Source of the DNA: Oscillibacter valericigenes
Lineage (GTDB): Bacteria; Bacillota; Clostridia; Oscillospirales; Oscillospiraceae
Assembly: GCF_016902445.1 (NCBI RefSeq)
Contig: NZ_JACSNX010000005.1
Coordinates: forward strand, 87,248-151,247
Direction of reading: 5' to 3'
Length of the DNA: 64,000 nt
A program made the position numbers and the translations under genes. Position 1 is the first letter of the stretch, and each line of letters opens with the position of its first letter. The notes under the pieces were generated by a model, which saw only the letters and a list, made by a program, of their open reading frames with translations, did not search any database and was not told where the DNA came from. Shown in pieces: positions 25,890-34,244 of this stretch.

Positions 25890-26346
25890 GGCACTGCTCC
25901 TTACTCGTTTTTTTCACTGTTTTCCACTGCCATTATACACGGCTCCGCTGAGAGGAACAAGGCTGGGAGGCGCAGACTGGCCCATCAGATTTTGCGACGC
26001 AAGAAACAAAGATAAGACTACGGCCGCGTGAACTGATCGTGAATAGGTGGTCATGACCCCATATTTCAAAAAGTGTGCAGTTTTCCTTTGCCTCTTTTTT
26101 GAATAAATAATGGTGATTGATGGCCCAAAAATTCCTTTACGGAGAAAATGCAAAACAAATCAGCAGAAGTGCTTTGCCCACATTTGAGACTCTATTTATA
26201 TAAAACGCCAGATAAATTATTGCCTGAAAAGTTATAAAAACCGCCTCAAAACCGATGTTTTGAGGCGGTTTTTGGCAAATGACCCTAATTGTGATACAAA
26301 TGAACCCCCTTTGGGCGTCAGGGGGTTCACTTTGCGCCAAGGGGGT
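25890..26346. other. Gene-free interval with a strong terminator
   Basis: I see no gene. At 26236-26273 a perfect 16-bp hairpin (AAAAACCGCCTCAAAA, 6-base loop) works as a terminator on either strand. From 26299 to 26351 three copies of GGGGGTTCAC or its complement (GAACCCCC, GGGGGTTC, GGGGGTTC) allow two alternative stems just past the radical SAM gene. Confidence 0.6.
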
Positions 26347-27258
26347 TCACCGATTCCTGAGGCCGGTGTTCTCCGAGCCGCGCACTTCCTCGTGATAAAA
26401 ATAATCCACAATGACCGGATGCCCCGGCTCCGCCCGGCCGTAGGGCAGTTCGTTGTCCACAAAGGGACAACCATATTCTCTCGCGAGGCGCTCCGCCTGC
26501 TCTTCCAGGCCACGGAAGTAGATTCTGTCTCCCTTGTTGTAGATGGCGTCGTACAGCGGCATGAGGTCAGGGTATTTCTCCTGAATATAGTCCAAGATGT
26601 CTTTTTTGAAGCCGCCCCGCAGGTTCAGATTTTCCAGCCAAACCAAGTCGCACTGGTCTTTCACCCGGTGGAAGATGGCCTCAAAATCCGTGATGCCAGG
26701 AAAAACCGGAGCGATAAAGCAGACGGTGCGGATGCCTGCGTCATAGACCTGTTTCATGGCGTTCAACCGCCGCTTAATGCTGACGGCATTGTCCATATCG
26801 TTTTTGAAACCCTCATCCAGTGTGTTGATCGACCAGGAGACGGTGACCTTTCCCATCTCTTTCAGCAAGTCGATGTCCCGCACCACCAGGTCGGATTTGG
26901 TACAGATCAGAATCTCCGCGCCGCTTCCTTTCAGTTGCTCCAACAGCCTGCGGGTATTGCCGAACTGCTCCTCCTGAGGCAGGTATCCGTCTGTCACCGA
27001 GCCGATGACCACACGCTGCCCGGCATACTTCCGGGGATTTTTAATGGCAGGCCAGTGTTTCACATCCAGAAAGGTGCCCCATGGTTCGGTATGCCCGGTA
27101 AATCGCTTCATAAACGAGGCGTAGCAGTACTTACAGCCGTGGGTGCAGCCTACATAGGGGTTCATCGAGTACCCGCCTACCGGCAGGGTGGATTTGGTCA
27201 TGATGTTTTTCGTCTCCACATCTCGGATCAAGATGCCGCTGTTGTTCACTTCTGCCAT
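26347..27258 (-). CDS. Radical SAM mobile pair protein B
   Basis: 303 residues. CTHGCKYCYAS near residue 37 is the CxxxCxxC [4Fe-4S]-SAM motif. Later landmarks: YLPQEEQFGNTRRLLEQL, ILICTKSDLVVRD and TVSWSINTLDEG, the spore-photoproduct-lyase-like (SplB-type) branch. It matches the radical SAM 'mobile pair' protein B described for Clostridia. ATG 27258 overlaps the end of protein A by 13 bases, so the two are translated together. The substrate is not known. Confidence 0.85.
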   Translation of the reverse strand: MAEVNNSGILIRDVETKNIMTKSTLPVGGYSMNPYVGCTHGCKYCYASFMKRFTGHTEPWGTFLDVKHWPAIKNPRKYAGQRVVIGSVTDGYLPQEEQFGNTRRLLEQLKGSGAEILICTKSDLVVRDIDLLKEMGKVTVSWSINTLDEGFKNDMDNAVSIKRRLNAMKQVYDAGIRTVCFIAPVFPGITDFEAIFHRVKDQCDLVWLENLNLRGGFKKDILDYIQEKYPDLMPLYDAIYNKGDRIYFRGLEEQAERLAREYGCPFVDNELPYGRAEPGHPVIVDYFYHEEVRGSENTGLRNR

Positions 27259-27935
27259 GTTTTCTGTTCCTCCAATACCCGGCAGAAGGCCGGGGGCAGC
27301 TCCTGTACCATCTGTTCCTCGCCTATGATGGAAAGCAGATCCTCTTTCATGAATACGGGGATACCCAGTGCATGGGCCTGGTGGGTCAGGTTCCACACCC
27401 ATTCCGGCTTTGATACGGCTTTGCCTTTCCTGTGTCCGGTCTCGGTACCGATGACGATCCAATCAATCCCGGCGAGATCCACCATGCCAATATCATCAAA
27501 CATGGGTTCAAAGGTTACATGGTAACGTCCACCGCTGATGTGCTCCCGCAAAGTCTGGATGCGGCCTTTCTCCCTGCTGGAGGTGACCGTCACGCCAAAC
27601 CAGGCATTGTCTAATAGGGTGGAAAAGACGATGTCCTCCGGCCTCTTGGTCAAGAACAGATACTGGTGCTGTGGGTTTTCAGCCATTTTGGAAAATACCT
27701 GATCCCGCCACTCTGTCTGCCAGTGGGCAAAATCGCTCATGCCGGTGAGCAGGAAATTTTGAGGACGCTTCTTCTCCATCAGCCGCAACTTACCTGGGAA
27801 GAACTCCGGTTTTTCAAAGTCATCGATCATGTGGAACCGACGGACATTGTTTCTGGCGTAGCAGTAGCTGCAGCCAATGGGACAGCCAATCACCAAATTC
27901 ATGTTCTGAATACAGTCCTTGATGCAGACGGCCAC
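27246..27935 (-). CDS. Radical SAM mobile pair protein A
   Basis: 229 residues. CPIGCSYCYARNNVRRF near residue 18 has the CxxxCxxC cluster motif; then NFLLTGMSDFAHWQTEWRDQ, QYLFLTKRPEDI and TSSREKGR, the DUF5131-like branch. GTG start at 27935 with GGAGG upstream. Together with protein B it forms the radical SAM pair that usually travels with a MarR-type regulator; none is adjacent here. Confidence 0.83.
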   Translation of the reverse strand: MAVCIKDCIQNMNLVIGCPIGCSYCYARNNVRRFHMIDDFEKPEFFPGKLRLMEKKRPQNFLLTGMSDFAHWQTEWRDQVFSKMAENPQHQYLFLTKRPEDIVFSTLLDNAWFGVTVTSSREKGRIQTLREHISGGRYHVTFEPMFDDIGMVDLAGIDWIVIGTETGHRKGKAVSKPEWVWNLTHQAHALGIPVFMKEDLLSIIGEEQMVQELPPAFCRVLEEQKTWQK

Positions 27936-27963
27936 CGCAGACGCCTCCTTCCTGCTTTAAGAT

Positions 27964-28467
27964 TCAGCCTTCTGTCGCAGGCGCAACCTTTCCAAAGCCG
28001 TTCCAGGCATACAGGCCCTTCTTGTCCTCATCGCCCAGGAACTTGTCCACCTGGCAGATGTGCAGGATGTGGTCGCCCACCTCCACGGACTGCTGCAGGG
28101 TCGCCGCCATAGCCAGCCGGGTGTCCGCTGGAATCTGAATGTCGCTGCCGTCCACCGACTTCATTTCGATGTGATTTTCGGCCACCTTGTTTAACTTGGC
28201 GCCGGTGGAGGTGCCGCAGGCCATCACTGCGCCAGCCAGACTTTCACCGGGGACCGTGACGATGACTTTTCCAGTCTCCCGCACACGCTTGCCGGTGTGG
28301 GACTGCTTTCCGGCGGCGAATCCCACCATCGGCGGGTTGAAAGAGAGATAGGAGACAAAGCAGATGGGGGCCAGGTTGGTGGTGCCATCTTCATTCAAAG
28401 AACAGATCAAAGTCAGCGGATTGGGGGAAGAATAGACAGTGGCCTCCATAATGTTCAGTTCTCTCAT
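27964..28467 (-). CDS. Flavin reductase family protein
   Basis: 167 residues, FMN-binding split-barrel fold: ATVYSSPNPLTLICSLNEDG, NLAPICFVSYLSFNPPMVGF, then KNLxxTGxxxV-like SHTGKRVRETGKVIVTVPGE. Members reduce FMN with NAD(P)H or use it as a cofactor for other redox reactions. AAAGGATG precedes ATG 28467. It is divergent from an HxlR regulator with overlapping promoters, so that regulator probably controls it. Confidence 0.86.
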   Translation of the reverse strand: MRELNIMEATVYSSPNPLTLICSLNEDGTTNLAPICFVSYLSFNPPMVGFAAGKQSHTGKRVRETGKVIVTVPGESLAGAVMACGTSTGAKLNKVAENHIEMKSVDGSDIQIPADTRLAMAATLQQSVEVGDHILHICQVDKFLGDEDKKGLYAWNGFGKVAPATEG

Positions 28468-28498
28468 CGTGTTTCATCCTTTCAGAGTGATTTGGAGA

Positions 28499-28560
28499 TT
28501 GACATATCCAGCTTCTACTGGTACAATTATTATACTTGATTGTCATAATAAATCAAGTAC
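28499..28560. promoter_or_regulatory. Divergent promoters with HxlR-type operator
   Basis: Plus: TTGACA (28499-28504), 17-base spacer, TACAAT (28522-28527). Minus: TTGATT and TATAAT with 16 bases between, in the same stretch. TACTTGATT and AATCAAGTA (about 28532-28560) form an inverted repeat overlapping the minus promoter, a likely HxlR site. Confidence 0.65.
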
Positions 28561-28617
28561 GCAAATTGTTTGTACCTGGTATCAAAAACAATACCTGTCT
28601 AAAGTGGGGAATCAACA

Positions 28618-28971
28618 ATGACTTACGAGGAATTCAAAGAAAAGGTAAGCGACGTCATTCTTACGGAGAGTGGCAATTGCCCTGTTATGCCGGTGGTGCA
28701 GATGCTGCAGGGTAAGTGGAAGCTCCAGATCCTCTATGAGCTGTGCATCAAGTCTCCCATGCGGTTTGGCGAACTCAAAAAGCTGCTCAAGCCCATCACC
28801 AATACGGCGCTAACCAATGCGCTCAAAGAATTGGAAAAGGATGAACTGGTGCAGCGCATTCAATATAATGAGATGCCGCTGCGGGTGGAGTATTCCCTCA
28901 CAGAGAAAGGGCAGGACTTATTGCCAGTGTTTTATGCTATTTCACAGTGGGGGATGAAATACATTCCATAA
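28618..28971 (+). CDS. HxlR-family transcriptional regulator
   Basis: 117 residues. CPVMPVVQMLQGKWKLQILY, RFGELKKLLKPITNTALTNA and ELEKDELVQRIQYNEMPLRV, EYSLTEKGQDLLPVF: the winged helix of HxlR (YodB, HypR-like). An N-terminal cysteine (residue 21, in SGNCPVM) is where redox-sensing members carry their sensor. Divergent from the flavin reductase, so it probably senses electrophiles or oxidants and controls that gene. Terminator follows. Confidence 0.87.
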   Translation: MTYEEFKEKVSDVILTESGNCPVMPVVQMLQGKWKLQILYELCIKSPMRFGELKKLLKPITNTALTNALKELEKDELVQRIQYNEMPLRVEYSLTEKGQDLLPVFYAISQWGMKYIP

Positions 28972-28977
28972 TAGTAA

Positions 28978-29007
28978 AGGGGACGGAAACCTTCCGCCCC
29001 CTTTTTT
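28978..29007 (+). terminator. Terminator after hxlR-type gene
   Basis: GGGACGGAA/TTCCGCCCC stem followed by CTTTTTT. Confidence 0.75.
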
Positions 29008-29021
29008 AATAAAATTGATTC

Positions 29022-29140
29022 TTATTCAAGCATCTCATGCCCCGTCTGGAATTTGAATGTAAGCCGCCCATCCCGGTGGACGGTGACAATGTCGATGACC
29101 GTGAGCCAAAGCCGGTCATCAAACTCCGTGAGGGACTCTC
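29022..29140 (-). pseudogene. 3' remnant of a serine recombinase (minus strand)
   Basis: Reading minus from 29140 to TAA 29022-29024: SLTEFDDRLWLTVIDIVTVH then DGRLTFKFQTGHEMLE. This is the usual last ~38 residues of large serine recombinases. The rest is gone. Confidence 0.75.
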
Positions 29141-29400
29141 CGTATTCTCAAGAACTTATCTCTTGCATTCGATCTCCTCGAGGACTGTGGAAGGACTTAT
29201 CGCAAGGCGAACGACAACATTAAAAAGCTCATGTGCCAGGCTATATTTAATAGAATCTGGATACACGAGGATGGAACAGTAACCACAGAATTTACGGATA
29301 TCTATAAGAATATCGTCGGCCCTATTGAGAGAGATTTGATCAATCAGAACATAAAATCAGCGTCTGCCGAAACAGACGCTGATTTTATCGACAAGTTACT
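29140..29400 (+). pseudogene. 3' remnant of a second recombinase (plus strand)
   Basis: In one frame from about 29140: LSLAFDLLEDCGRTYRKAND, NIKKLMCQAIFNRIWIHEDG, then TDIYKNIVGP. It resembles the C-terminal coiled segment of a large serine recombinase. The frame runs on through the tRNA region, so the native stop is lost. It abuts the minus remnant head to head. Confidence 0.6.
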
Positions 29401-29447
29401 CAAATCCTACTCAAATTTTTTTGGGCAGGGTTTGAATAACGAACTTT

Positions 29448-29523
29448 TGGTCCGAGTGGGGAGACTCGAACTCCCGGCATCTTGCTCCCAAAGCAAGCGC
29501 GCTACCAACTGCGCTACACCCGG
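29448..29523 (-). tRNA. tRNA-Pro (anticodon TGG)
   Basis: 76 bases on the minus strand including an encoded CCA. Acceptor arm CCGGGTG pairs with CACTCGG (one G-T), then A73-CCA. D-arm GCGCAGTTGGTAGCGC, anticodon loop CTTTGGGAG with TGG, T-loop GTTCGAGTC. A probable promoter lies at 29922-29949. Confidence 0.93.
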
Positions 29524-29630
29524 TTATGAAATTTTCCAACTGTGGTCAAATATGGGGTCAGCGCCGGTTTTTGACCAGTTCCCGGCGAGGGGTAAAACTC
29601 CGTCGGCCTTAGCGTCCCAGAGCTTTCCGG

Positions 29631-29706
29631 GATTTTGGAGAAGTGTGGCTCGAACTCCGGCCTCACGCTCCCAAAGCAAGCGCGCTACCAACTGCGCTAC
29701 ACCCGG
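29631..29706 (-). pseudogene. Decayed tandem copy of tRNA-Pro
   Basis: The 5' half, through the anticodon loop, is identical to the intact tRNA-Pro (CCGGGTGTAGCGCAGTTGGT and on), and the upstream ~35 bases are shared too. The 3' half is changed: the anticodon stem mismatches, the T-stem does not pair and the acceptor does not close. It should not yield a working tRNA. Confidence 0.8.
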
Positions 29707-30026
29707 TTATAAAGTTTTCTGATTGTGGTCAAATATGGGGTCAGCGCCGGTTTTTGACCTCTTTTTCTAATGAGAAGTATCCTGCTTCTGATAGTGTCCC
29801 AGCGGGTTGAGGGGTTGCGTTTTTCACATCATGGATGAGAACCGCGCGCTCCCAAACGGGCCGGGTACTGCTGGGCGAGGTCTCCCCTGCTCTCTGCCGA
29901 CTGGCGGAAGTGTCTTGTTCTATTTTACCGGTTTCCCGCGCAAAGTCAAGTCTATTCCTGCGGCTTTCTTTGCCCCTTTGGAAAAAACCGGCCGGAGGCG
30001 GGGCCTCCGGCCGGTTCGGTATCGGG
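29707..30026. other. Gene-free interval with tRNA promoter and clpC terminator
   Basis: No gene recognised; a short open frame here is not convincing. Minus promoter: TTGACT and TAAAAT with a 16-base spacer (29922-29949), suited to the tRNA transcript. Terminator of clpC at 29986-30016. Confidence 0.6.
29986..30016 (-). terminator. Terminator of clpC
   Basis: AACCGGCCGGAGGC/GCCTCCGGCCGGTT, 14 bp perfect, with six T on the minus side. Confidence 0.85.
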
Positions 30027-32489
30027 TCATTTCGTGACGCAGAGGTGGTCATCCTCCACCGTCAGCCTGGCGGTGTCGCCGGCCTTCAGGGTGCCGTCCA
30101 GCATCTTCTCCGCCACGGCGTCCTCCACCTTGCTCTGGATGGCCCGGCGCAGAGGACGGGCGCCGTACTTGGGGTCAAAACCCTCCTTGGCCAGCTCCGC
30201 CAGCGCCTCGTCGCTGGCGTCCAGGTGGATGCCCATGGTCTCCATCCGGGCGGACACCGTCTTCAGCATCCGGCGGGCCACCTCGCGGATGTCCTCCTCG
30301 CTGAGCGGGCGGAACACGATGATGTCGTCGATCCGGTTCAGGAACTCGGGGCGGAAGGTCTGGCGCAGCTCTGCCATCACCTGCTCCCGGGCGGACTGGA
30401 ACTTCTTCTCGGCGTCCGGGTCGGACTCCCGCTCCTCGGCGGAGAAGCCCAGCTTGCCGCCCATGGCCGTCAGGCTCCGGGCGCCGATGTTGCTGGTCAT
30501 GACGATGACGGTGTTCTTGAAGTCCACCGTCCGGCCCTGGGAGTCGGTGATCCGGCCGTCGTCCAGGATCTGTAGCAGGATGTTCCACACGTCCTCGTGG
30601 GCCTTCTCGATCTCGTCGAACAGCACCACGGAGTAGGGCTTGCGCCGCACCTTCTCCGTCAGCTGGCCGCCCTCATCGTGGCCTACATAGCCCGGCGGGG
30701 AGCCGATCAGGCGGGACACCGTGTGCCGCTCCATGTACTCGGACATATCGATGCGGATCATGGCGTTCTCATCGCCGAACATGGCCTCGGCCAGGGACTT
30801 GCACAGCTCTGTCTTGCCCACGCCCGTGGGGCCCAGGAACAGGAAGGAGCCGATGGGGCGCTTGGGGTCCTTCAATCCCACACGGCCCCGGCGGATGGCC
30901 CGGGCCACGGCCTTCACGGCCTCGTCCTGGCCCACCACCCGCTCATGCAGGGTGTCCTCCATGTGCAGCAGTCGGGTGCCCTCGTCCTCCGTCAGACGGG
31001 TGACGGGGATGCCGGTCCAGCCGGCCACCACGGCGGCGATGTCGTCGGCCGTCACCGGGCGGTGCTGGGTGTTGTTCCTGCGGCGCTTCTCCCGCTCCAT
31101 GTCCACCTGCTCCTGATAGTCCTTCTCGATGTCCCGGAGCTTGGCGGCAGTCTCATAGTCCTGCTTCTCGATGGCGGCCTCCTTGTCCTTGGCCAGAGCG
31201 GCGATCTTCTCCTCCAGGCTCTTCAGCTCGGGCGAGATCTCCTCCGTCTCCATCCGCACCCGGCTGGCGGCCTCGTCCATCAGGTCGATGGCCTTGTCCG
31301 GCAGGAAGCGGTCGTTGATATACCGGGCGGACAGCTTCACGGCGGCCTCCAGGGCCTCGTCGGTGATCTGCAGGTTGTGGTGCTTCTCGTACTTCTCCCG
31401 CAGGCCCTTCAGGATCTCCAGGGACGCCTCCTGGCTGGGCTCACCCACCTGCACCGGCTGGAACCGGCGCTCCAGGGCGGCGTCCTTCTCGATATACTTC
31501 CGATACTCGTTCAGCGTGGTGGCGCCGATCACCTGGATCTCGCCCCGGCCCAGGGCCGGCTTGATGATGTTGGCGGCGTCCACGGCGCCCTCGGCGCTGC
31601 CGGCGCCCACGATGGTGTGGAGCTCATCGATGAACAGGATCACGTCGCCGGACTTCTTGATCTCCTCCATCAGCTTCTTGATCCGCTCCTCGAACTCGCC
31701 CCGGTACTTGGTGCCGGCCACCATGCCGGAGAGGTCCAGGGACAGCAGGCGCTTGTCCAGCAGATCCTCCGGCACATCGCCCAGGACGATCTTCCGGGCC
31801 AGCCCCTCGGCGATGGCGGTCTTGCCCACGCCGGGCTCGCCGATCAGGCAGGGGTTGTTCTTGGTGCGGCGGGACAGGATCTGGATGACCCGCTGGATCT
31901 CCTCGTCCCGGCCGATGACCGGGTCCAGCCTGCCGGCCCGGGCATCGGCGGTCAGGTCCCGGGTGAACTCCTTCAGGGTCTTGTTTCTGCCGCTGTTGTC
32001 CTCCTTGGCGGAGGCAGCGCCGGACCGGCCGCCGGCGGCCTGGCTCCGGGGCGTCTCATTGAGTTTCCGCATCAGGGCCGTGTACAGCTGCCGGGCGTCC
32101 ACGCCGGCAGTGCGCAGAATGCGGACGGCCATGTTGTTGCCCTCCCGCAGGATGCCTGCCAGCAGATGTTCCGTGCCCACGTAATTGTAGCCGCCCCGCA
32201 TGGAGTCCTCCATGGCCAGCTCCACCACCCGCTTGGCACGGGGCGTGAGGCCCTGGGCTGGATTGCCGCCGGGGAGCCCCGCGCCTACGCTGCGCTTGAT
32301 GATCTCCACGATCATGTCGTCAGTGAGGCCCGCCTCCGTCAGAACGGTGTGGGCCACGCCTTCCTCTTCCCGGATCAGGCCCAGCAGCAGGTGCTCCGTG
32401 CCCACGTAGCCGTGGCCCAGCTCACCGGCTGCCTCCTGAGAGAGCCGCAGGGCCTCTTCCGCCCTGGGCGAGAATTTGTTTTCATTCAT
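30027..32489 (-). CDS. clpC: ATP-dependent Clp protease ATP-binding subunit ClpC
   Basis: 820 residues. Two N-terminal Clp repeats ([35 protein letters not shown], then [15 protein letters not shown]), AAA-1 Walker [16 protein letters not shown], a UvrB/UvrC-motif middle domain (about 420-470; [19 protein letters not shown]), AAA-2 Walker [21 protein letters not shown] and a C-terminal D2-small domain. It unfolds substrates for ClpP and controls stress proteins. ATG 32489 has AAAGGAAGG upstream. Third gene of a ctsR-mcsA-clpC operon under CtsR control. The usual VGF loop for ClpP docking is not clearly visible by eye. Confidence 0.95.
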   Translation of the reverse strand: MNENKFSPRAEEALRLSQEAAGELGHGYVGTEHLLLGLIREEEGVAHTVLTEAGLTDDMIVEIIKRSVGAGLPGGNPAQGLTPRAKRVVELAMEDSMRGGYNYVGTEHLLAGILREGNNMAVRILRTAGVDARQLYTALMRKLNETPRSQAAGGRSGAASAKEDNSGRNKTLKEFTRDLTADARAGRLDPVIGRDEEIQRVIQILSRRTKNNPCLIGEPGVGKTAIAEGLARKIVLGDVPEDLLDKRLLSLDLSGMVAGTKYRGEFEERIKKLMEEIKKSGDVILFIDELHTIVGAGSAEGAVDAANIIKPALGRGEIQVIGATTLNEYRKYIEKDAALERRFQPVQVGEPSQEASLEILKGLREKYEKHHNLQITDEALEAAVKLSARYINDRFLPDKAIDLMDEAASRVRMETEEISPELKSLEEKIAALAKDKEAAIEKQDYETAAKLRDIEKDYQEQVDMEREKRRRNNTQHRPVTADDIAAVVAGWTGIPVTRLTEDEGTRLLHMEDTLHERVVGQDEAVKAVARAIRRGRVGLKDPKRPIGSFLFLGPTGVGKTELCKSLAEAMFGDENAMIRIDMSEYMERHTVSRLIGSPPGYVGHDEGGQLTEKVRRKPYSVVLFDEIEKAHEDVWNILLQILDDGRITDSQGRTVDFKNTVIVMTSNIGARSLTAMGGKLGFSAEERESDPDAEKKFQSAREQVMAELRQTFRPEFLNRIDDIIVFRPLSEEDIREVARRMLKTVSARMETMGIHLDASDEALAELAKEGFDPKYGARPLRRAIQSKVEDAVAEKMLDGTLKAGDTARLTVEDDHLCVTK

Positions 32490-32524
32490 ATGCTTCTGCC
32501 TTCCTTTCTGTGGGAAAGTCCCGG

Positions 32525-33031
32525 TCACTTGTTGTTCTTCTGTTCCTTGTGGGCAGCCTCCAGGGACCTGATCTGGTCCCGCAGCTCCGCCGCCCGCTCG
32601 AAGTTCTCCTGGTGGACGGCCTTTTTCAGCTCCATCCGCAGGGCGTTCATCTGGCGCATGTAGGAGAACCGGCTCTGGTCCTCCTGGCCCACCAGATCGT
32701 CCTTCTTCTCCTGCTGGGGCTCCTGCTGCTGGGCGGGGGCCGCGCTCAGGGCCGGCATCTCTGCGAAGAAGTCGTCGAAGGGATCGTCCAGCATCCGGTT
32801 CATCCTGCCGAACAGGCTGGGCATGGGAGAGAAGAAATCATCGAAGAAGCTGTTGCCGAACAGGCTGTTTCCGAAGAAGTTCTGCATCATCCGGCTGCCG
32901 GCGTTGATCCGCTGGGTGTAGCCCAGCTTCTCCGCGCAGTCGCTGCACAGGTGCTTTTCCTCCACATGGCCGTTCACATTGCTGCGATACACAAAGGTAA
33001 CCTCATTCTTACCACAATTTTCACATTTCAT
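32525..33031 (-). CDS. mcsA: McsA-like zinc-finger/UVR protein
   Basis: 168 residues. Two CxxC pairs, CENCGKNEVTF at the N terminus and LCSDCAEKLGY about 25 residues on, bind zinc. A variable Phe-rich middle (SLFGNSFFDDFFSPMPSLFG) follows, and a UVR motif (MELKKAVHQENFERAAELRD) is at the end. In Bacillus McsA activates the arginine kinase McsB. Here mcsB is not next to it, so its partner is open. 36 bases separate it from clpC. Confidence 0.87.
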   Translation of the reverse strand: MKCENCGKNEVTFVYRSNVNGHVEEKHLCSDCAEKLGYTQRINAGSRMMQNFFGNSLFGNSFFDDFFSPMPSLFGRMNRMLDDPFDDFFAEMPALSAAPAQQQEPQQEKKDDLVGQEDQSRFSYMRQMNALRMELKKAVHQENFERAAELRDQIRSLEAAHKEQKNNK

Positions 33032-33133
33032 AAATCAATTCCTCCAATCCAATGGAATGTGTGTCCGGCTGGGGTCAGCCGGTGTGTTCTGTCTGATTCT
33101 GCCCCATTCGGCGGGGCGTGATGTCATCCGGCG

Positions 33134-33586
33134 CTACACCTGCAGGATCAGCACCTGCTTCATGATGTCCGCCCGGACGGTGTCCCGGGTCTCCCGCGGG
33201 ACTGCGGCCAGGGCCTTGTCGCTGACGGCGGCCAGCAGGCTCCGGCCCGCGTTCTGCTCCAGCGCGCCGGCCTGGACCAGATTGCTCAGGATGGCCCGGG
33301 CGGAGGCCAGGTCCACCTGGCTGCCCAGGGTGTTGATGACCTGCATCAGCAGCGTCTGGCGGTCCACCCGCACCCGGGTGATCCGGATGTAGCCGTTGCC
33401 GCCCCGCCTGCTCTCCACGATATAGCCTCGCTCCGGGGAAAAGCGGGTGGACATGACGTAGTTGATCTGGCTGGGCACGCAGTTGAACCGCTGGGCCAGA
33501 TCGCTGCGCTGGACCTCCAGCACGCCGTCATCCGCCTCCTCCAGACTCTCCTGCAGGAAGCTTGCGATCAAATCGGAAATCCCCAC
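33134..33586 (-). CDS. ctsR: Heat-shock repressor CtsR
   Basis: 150 residues. GISDLIASFLQESLEEADDG, EVQRSDLAQRFNCVPSQINY, STRFSPERGYIVESRRGGNG and YIRITRV: the CtsR winged HTH with the RGGGGY-type wing. The C-terminal helical domain follows. It represses clp genes and releases DNA on heating. GTG start at 33586 with AGGACGGG upstream. The operon promoter carries two CtsR boxes, so it is autoregulated. Confidence 0.94.
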   Translation of the reverse strand: MGISDLIASFLQESLEEADDGVLEVQRSDLAQRFNCVPSQINYVMSTRFSPERGYIVESRRGGNGYIRITRVRVDRQTLLMQVINTLGSQVDLASARAILSNLVQAGALEQNAGRSLLAAVSDKALAAVPRETRDTVRADIMKQVLILQV

Positions 33587-33626
33587 TTGTTGTCCCGTCC
33601 TTTCTGAAAAGCCGCCATCGTTTGAC

Positions 33627-33712
33627 TTTGACTTTCTTTAACCTTTTGTTCTGGACTTAGTATACCACGAACCGTCAGAATGTCAATGGGTATTTTTTGA
33701 CTTTCTTTGACT
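33627..33712 (-). promoter_or_regulatory. ctsR operon promoter with two CtsR boxes
   Basis: Minus promoter TTGACA (33681-33686) and TATACT (33659-33664), 16-base spacer. CtsR box 1 at 33696-33712 reads AGTCAAA-GAA-AGTCAAA on the minus strand, a full match to the tandem heptad consensus; box 2 at 33627-33643 reads GGTTAAA-GAA-AGTCAAA with one mismatch. They flank the promoter on each side. Confidence 0.85.
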
Positions 33713-33815
33713 ATTTGGAAAACATTTTGTGAACAGTTAGCGTTGACAAACTACACTTTTGGAATTTTTTCCGTATTTTTTGAAAATTTAACGTCACGAT
33801 TTTAACGGCAGGCAC

Positions 33816-33843
33816 TTGCATTTTTTCATTTGTATGCTACAAT
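33816..33843 (+). promoter_or_regulatory. Promoter of the ferredoxin gene
   Basis: TTGCAT (33816-33821), 16-base spacer, TACAAT (33838-33843) with TGC extension. Confidence 0.7.
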
Positions 33844-33873
33844 AGGGATACAATTCTGATGGAGGTGCTTCCC

Positions 33874-34047
33874 ATGGCTTACAAAATCACTTCTGCCTGC
33901 GTGAGCTGCGGCTCCTGCGCGGACGTTTGCCCCGCCGGTGCTATCAGCCAGGGCGATGACCAGTATGTCATCGATGCTGCCGCTTGCCTGGACTGCGGTT
34001 CCTGCAGCGACACCTGCCCCAACGGCGCCATCGTCCCCGAGGAATAA
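33874..34047 (+). CDS. 2[4Fe-4S] ferredoxin
   Basis: 57 residues. Two CxxCxxCxxxCP clusters: CVSCGSCADVCPAGAI and CLDCGSCSDTCPNGAI. This is the small clostridial electron carrier. ATG 33874 has GGAGG seven bases upstream. Monocistronic: own promoter and a strong terminator at 34061-34092. Confidence 0.96.
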   Translation: MAYKITSACVSCGSCADVCPAGAISQGDDQYVIDAAACLDCGSCSDTCPNGAIVPEE

Positions 34048-34060
34048 TCGAGGATACATA

Positions 34061-34092
34061 AAAGGTCCGCGAGCCAAAGCTCGCGGACCTTT
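34061..34092 (+). terminator. Terminator of ferredoxin gene
   Basis: AAAGGTCCGCGAGC/GCTCGCGGACCTTT, 14 bp, then TTTTG. Confidence 0.9.
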
Positions 34093-34106
34093 TTGTTTCC
34101 CGGAAA

Positions 34107-34147
34107 CTGTAAGAGATCTGTAAGGAATTTATCCGCAAAGCTGTAAG
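34107..34147 (+). promoter_or_regulatory. Direct repeats upstream of the S41 peptidase gene
   Basis: CTGTAAG occurs at 34107, 34118 and 34141, the first two 11 bases apart. This is the spacing of OmpR/PhoB-family response-regulator sites. A weak -10 TATCCT follows near 34159. Confidence 0.4.
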
Positions 34148-34244
34148 AGTTCCGTGTTATCCTGGCTGTGTTCCCCCGGGGGTAAAGAAAAGCGCCCTTC
34201 CCTCCCGTTCTATGGGGGACAGCCGACTTGAAAGGAGACACACG

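Noticed and set aside
26299..26351. CRISPR-like short repeats (GGGGGTTC)
   Set aside because: Three short copies in both orientations, better explained as terminator-like stems.
30597..32663. 688-residue open frame opposite clpC
   Set aside because: Antisense shadow of a conserved gene in GC-rich sequence.
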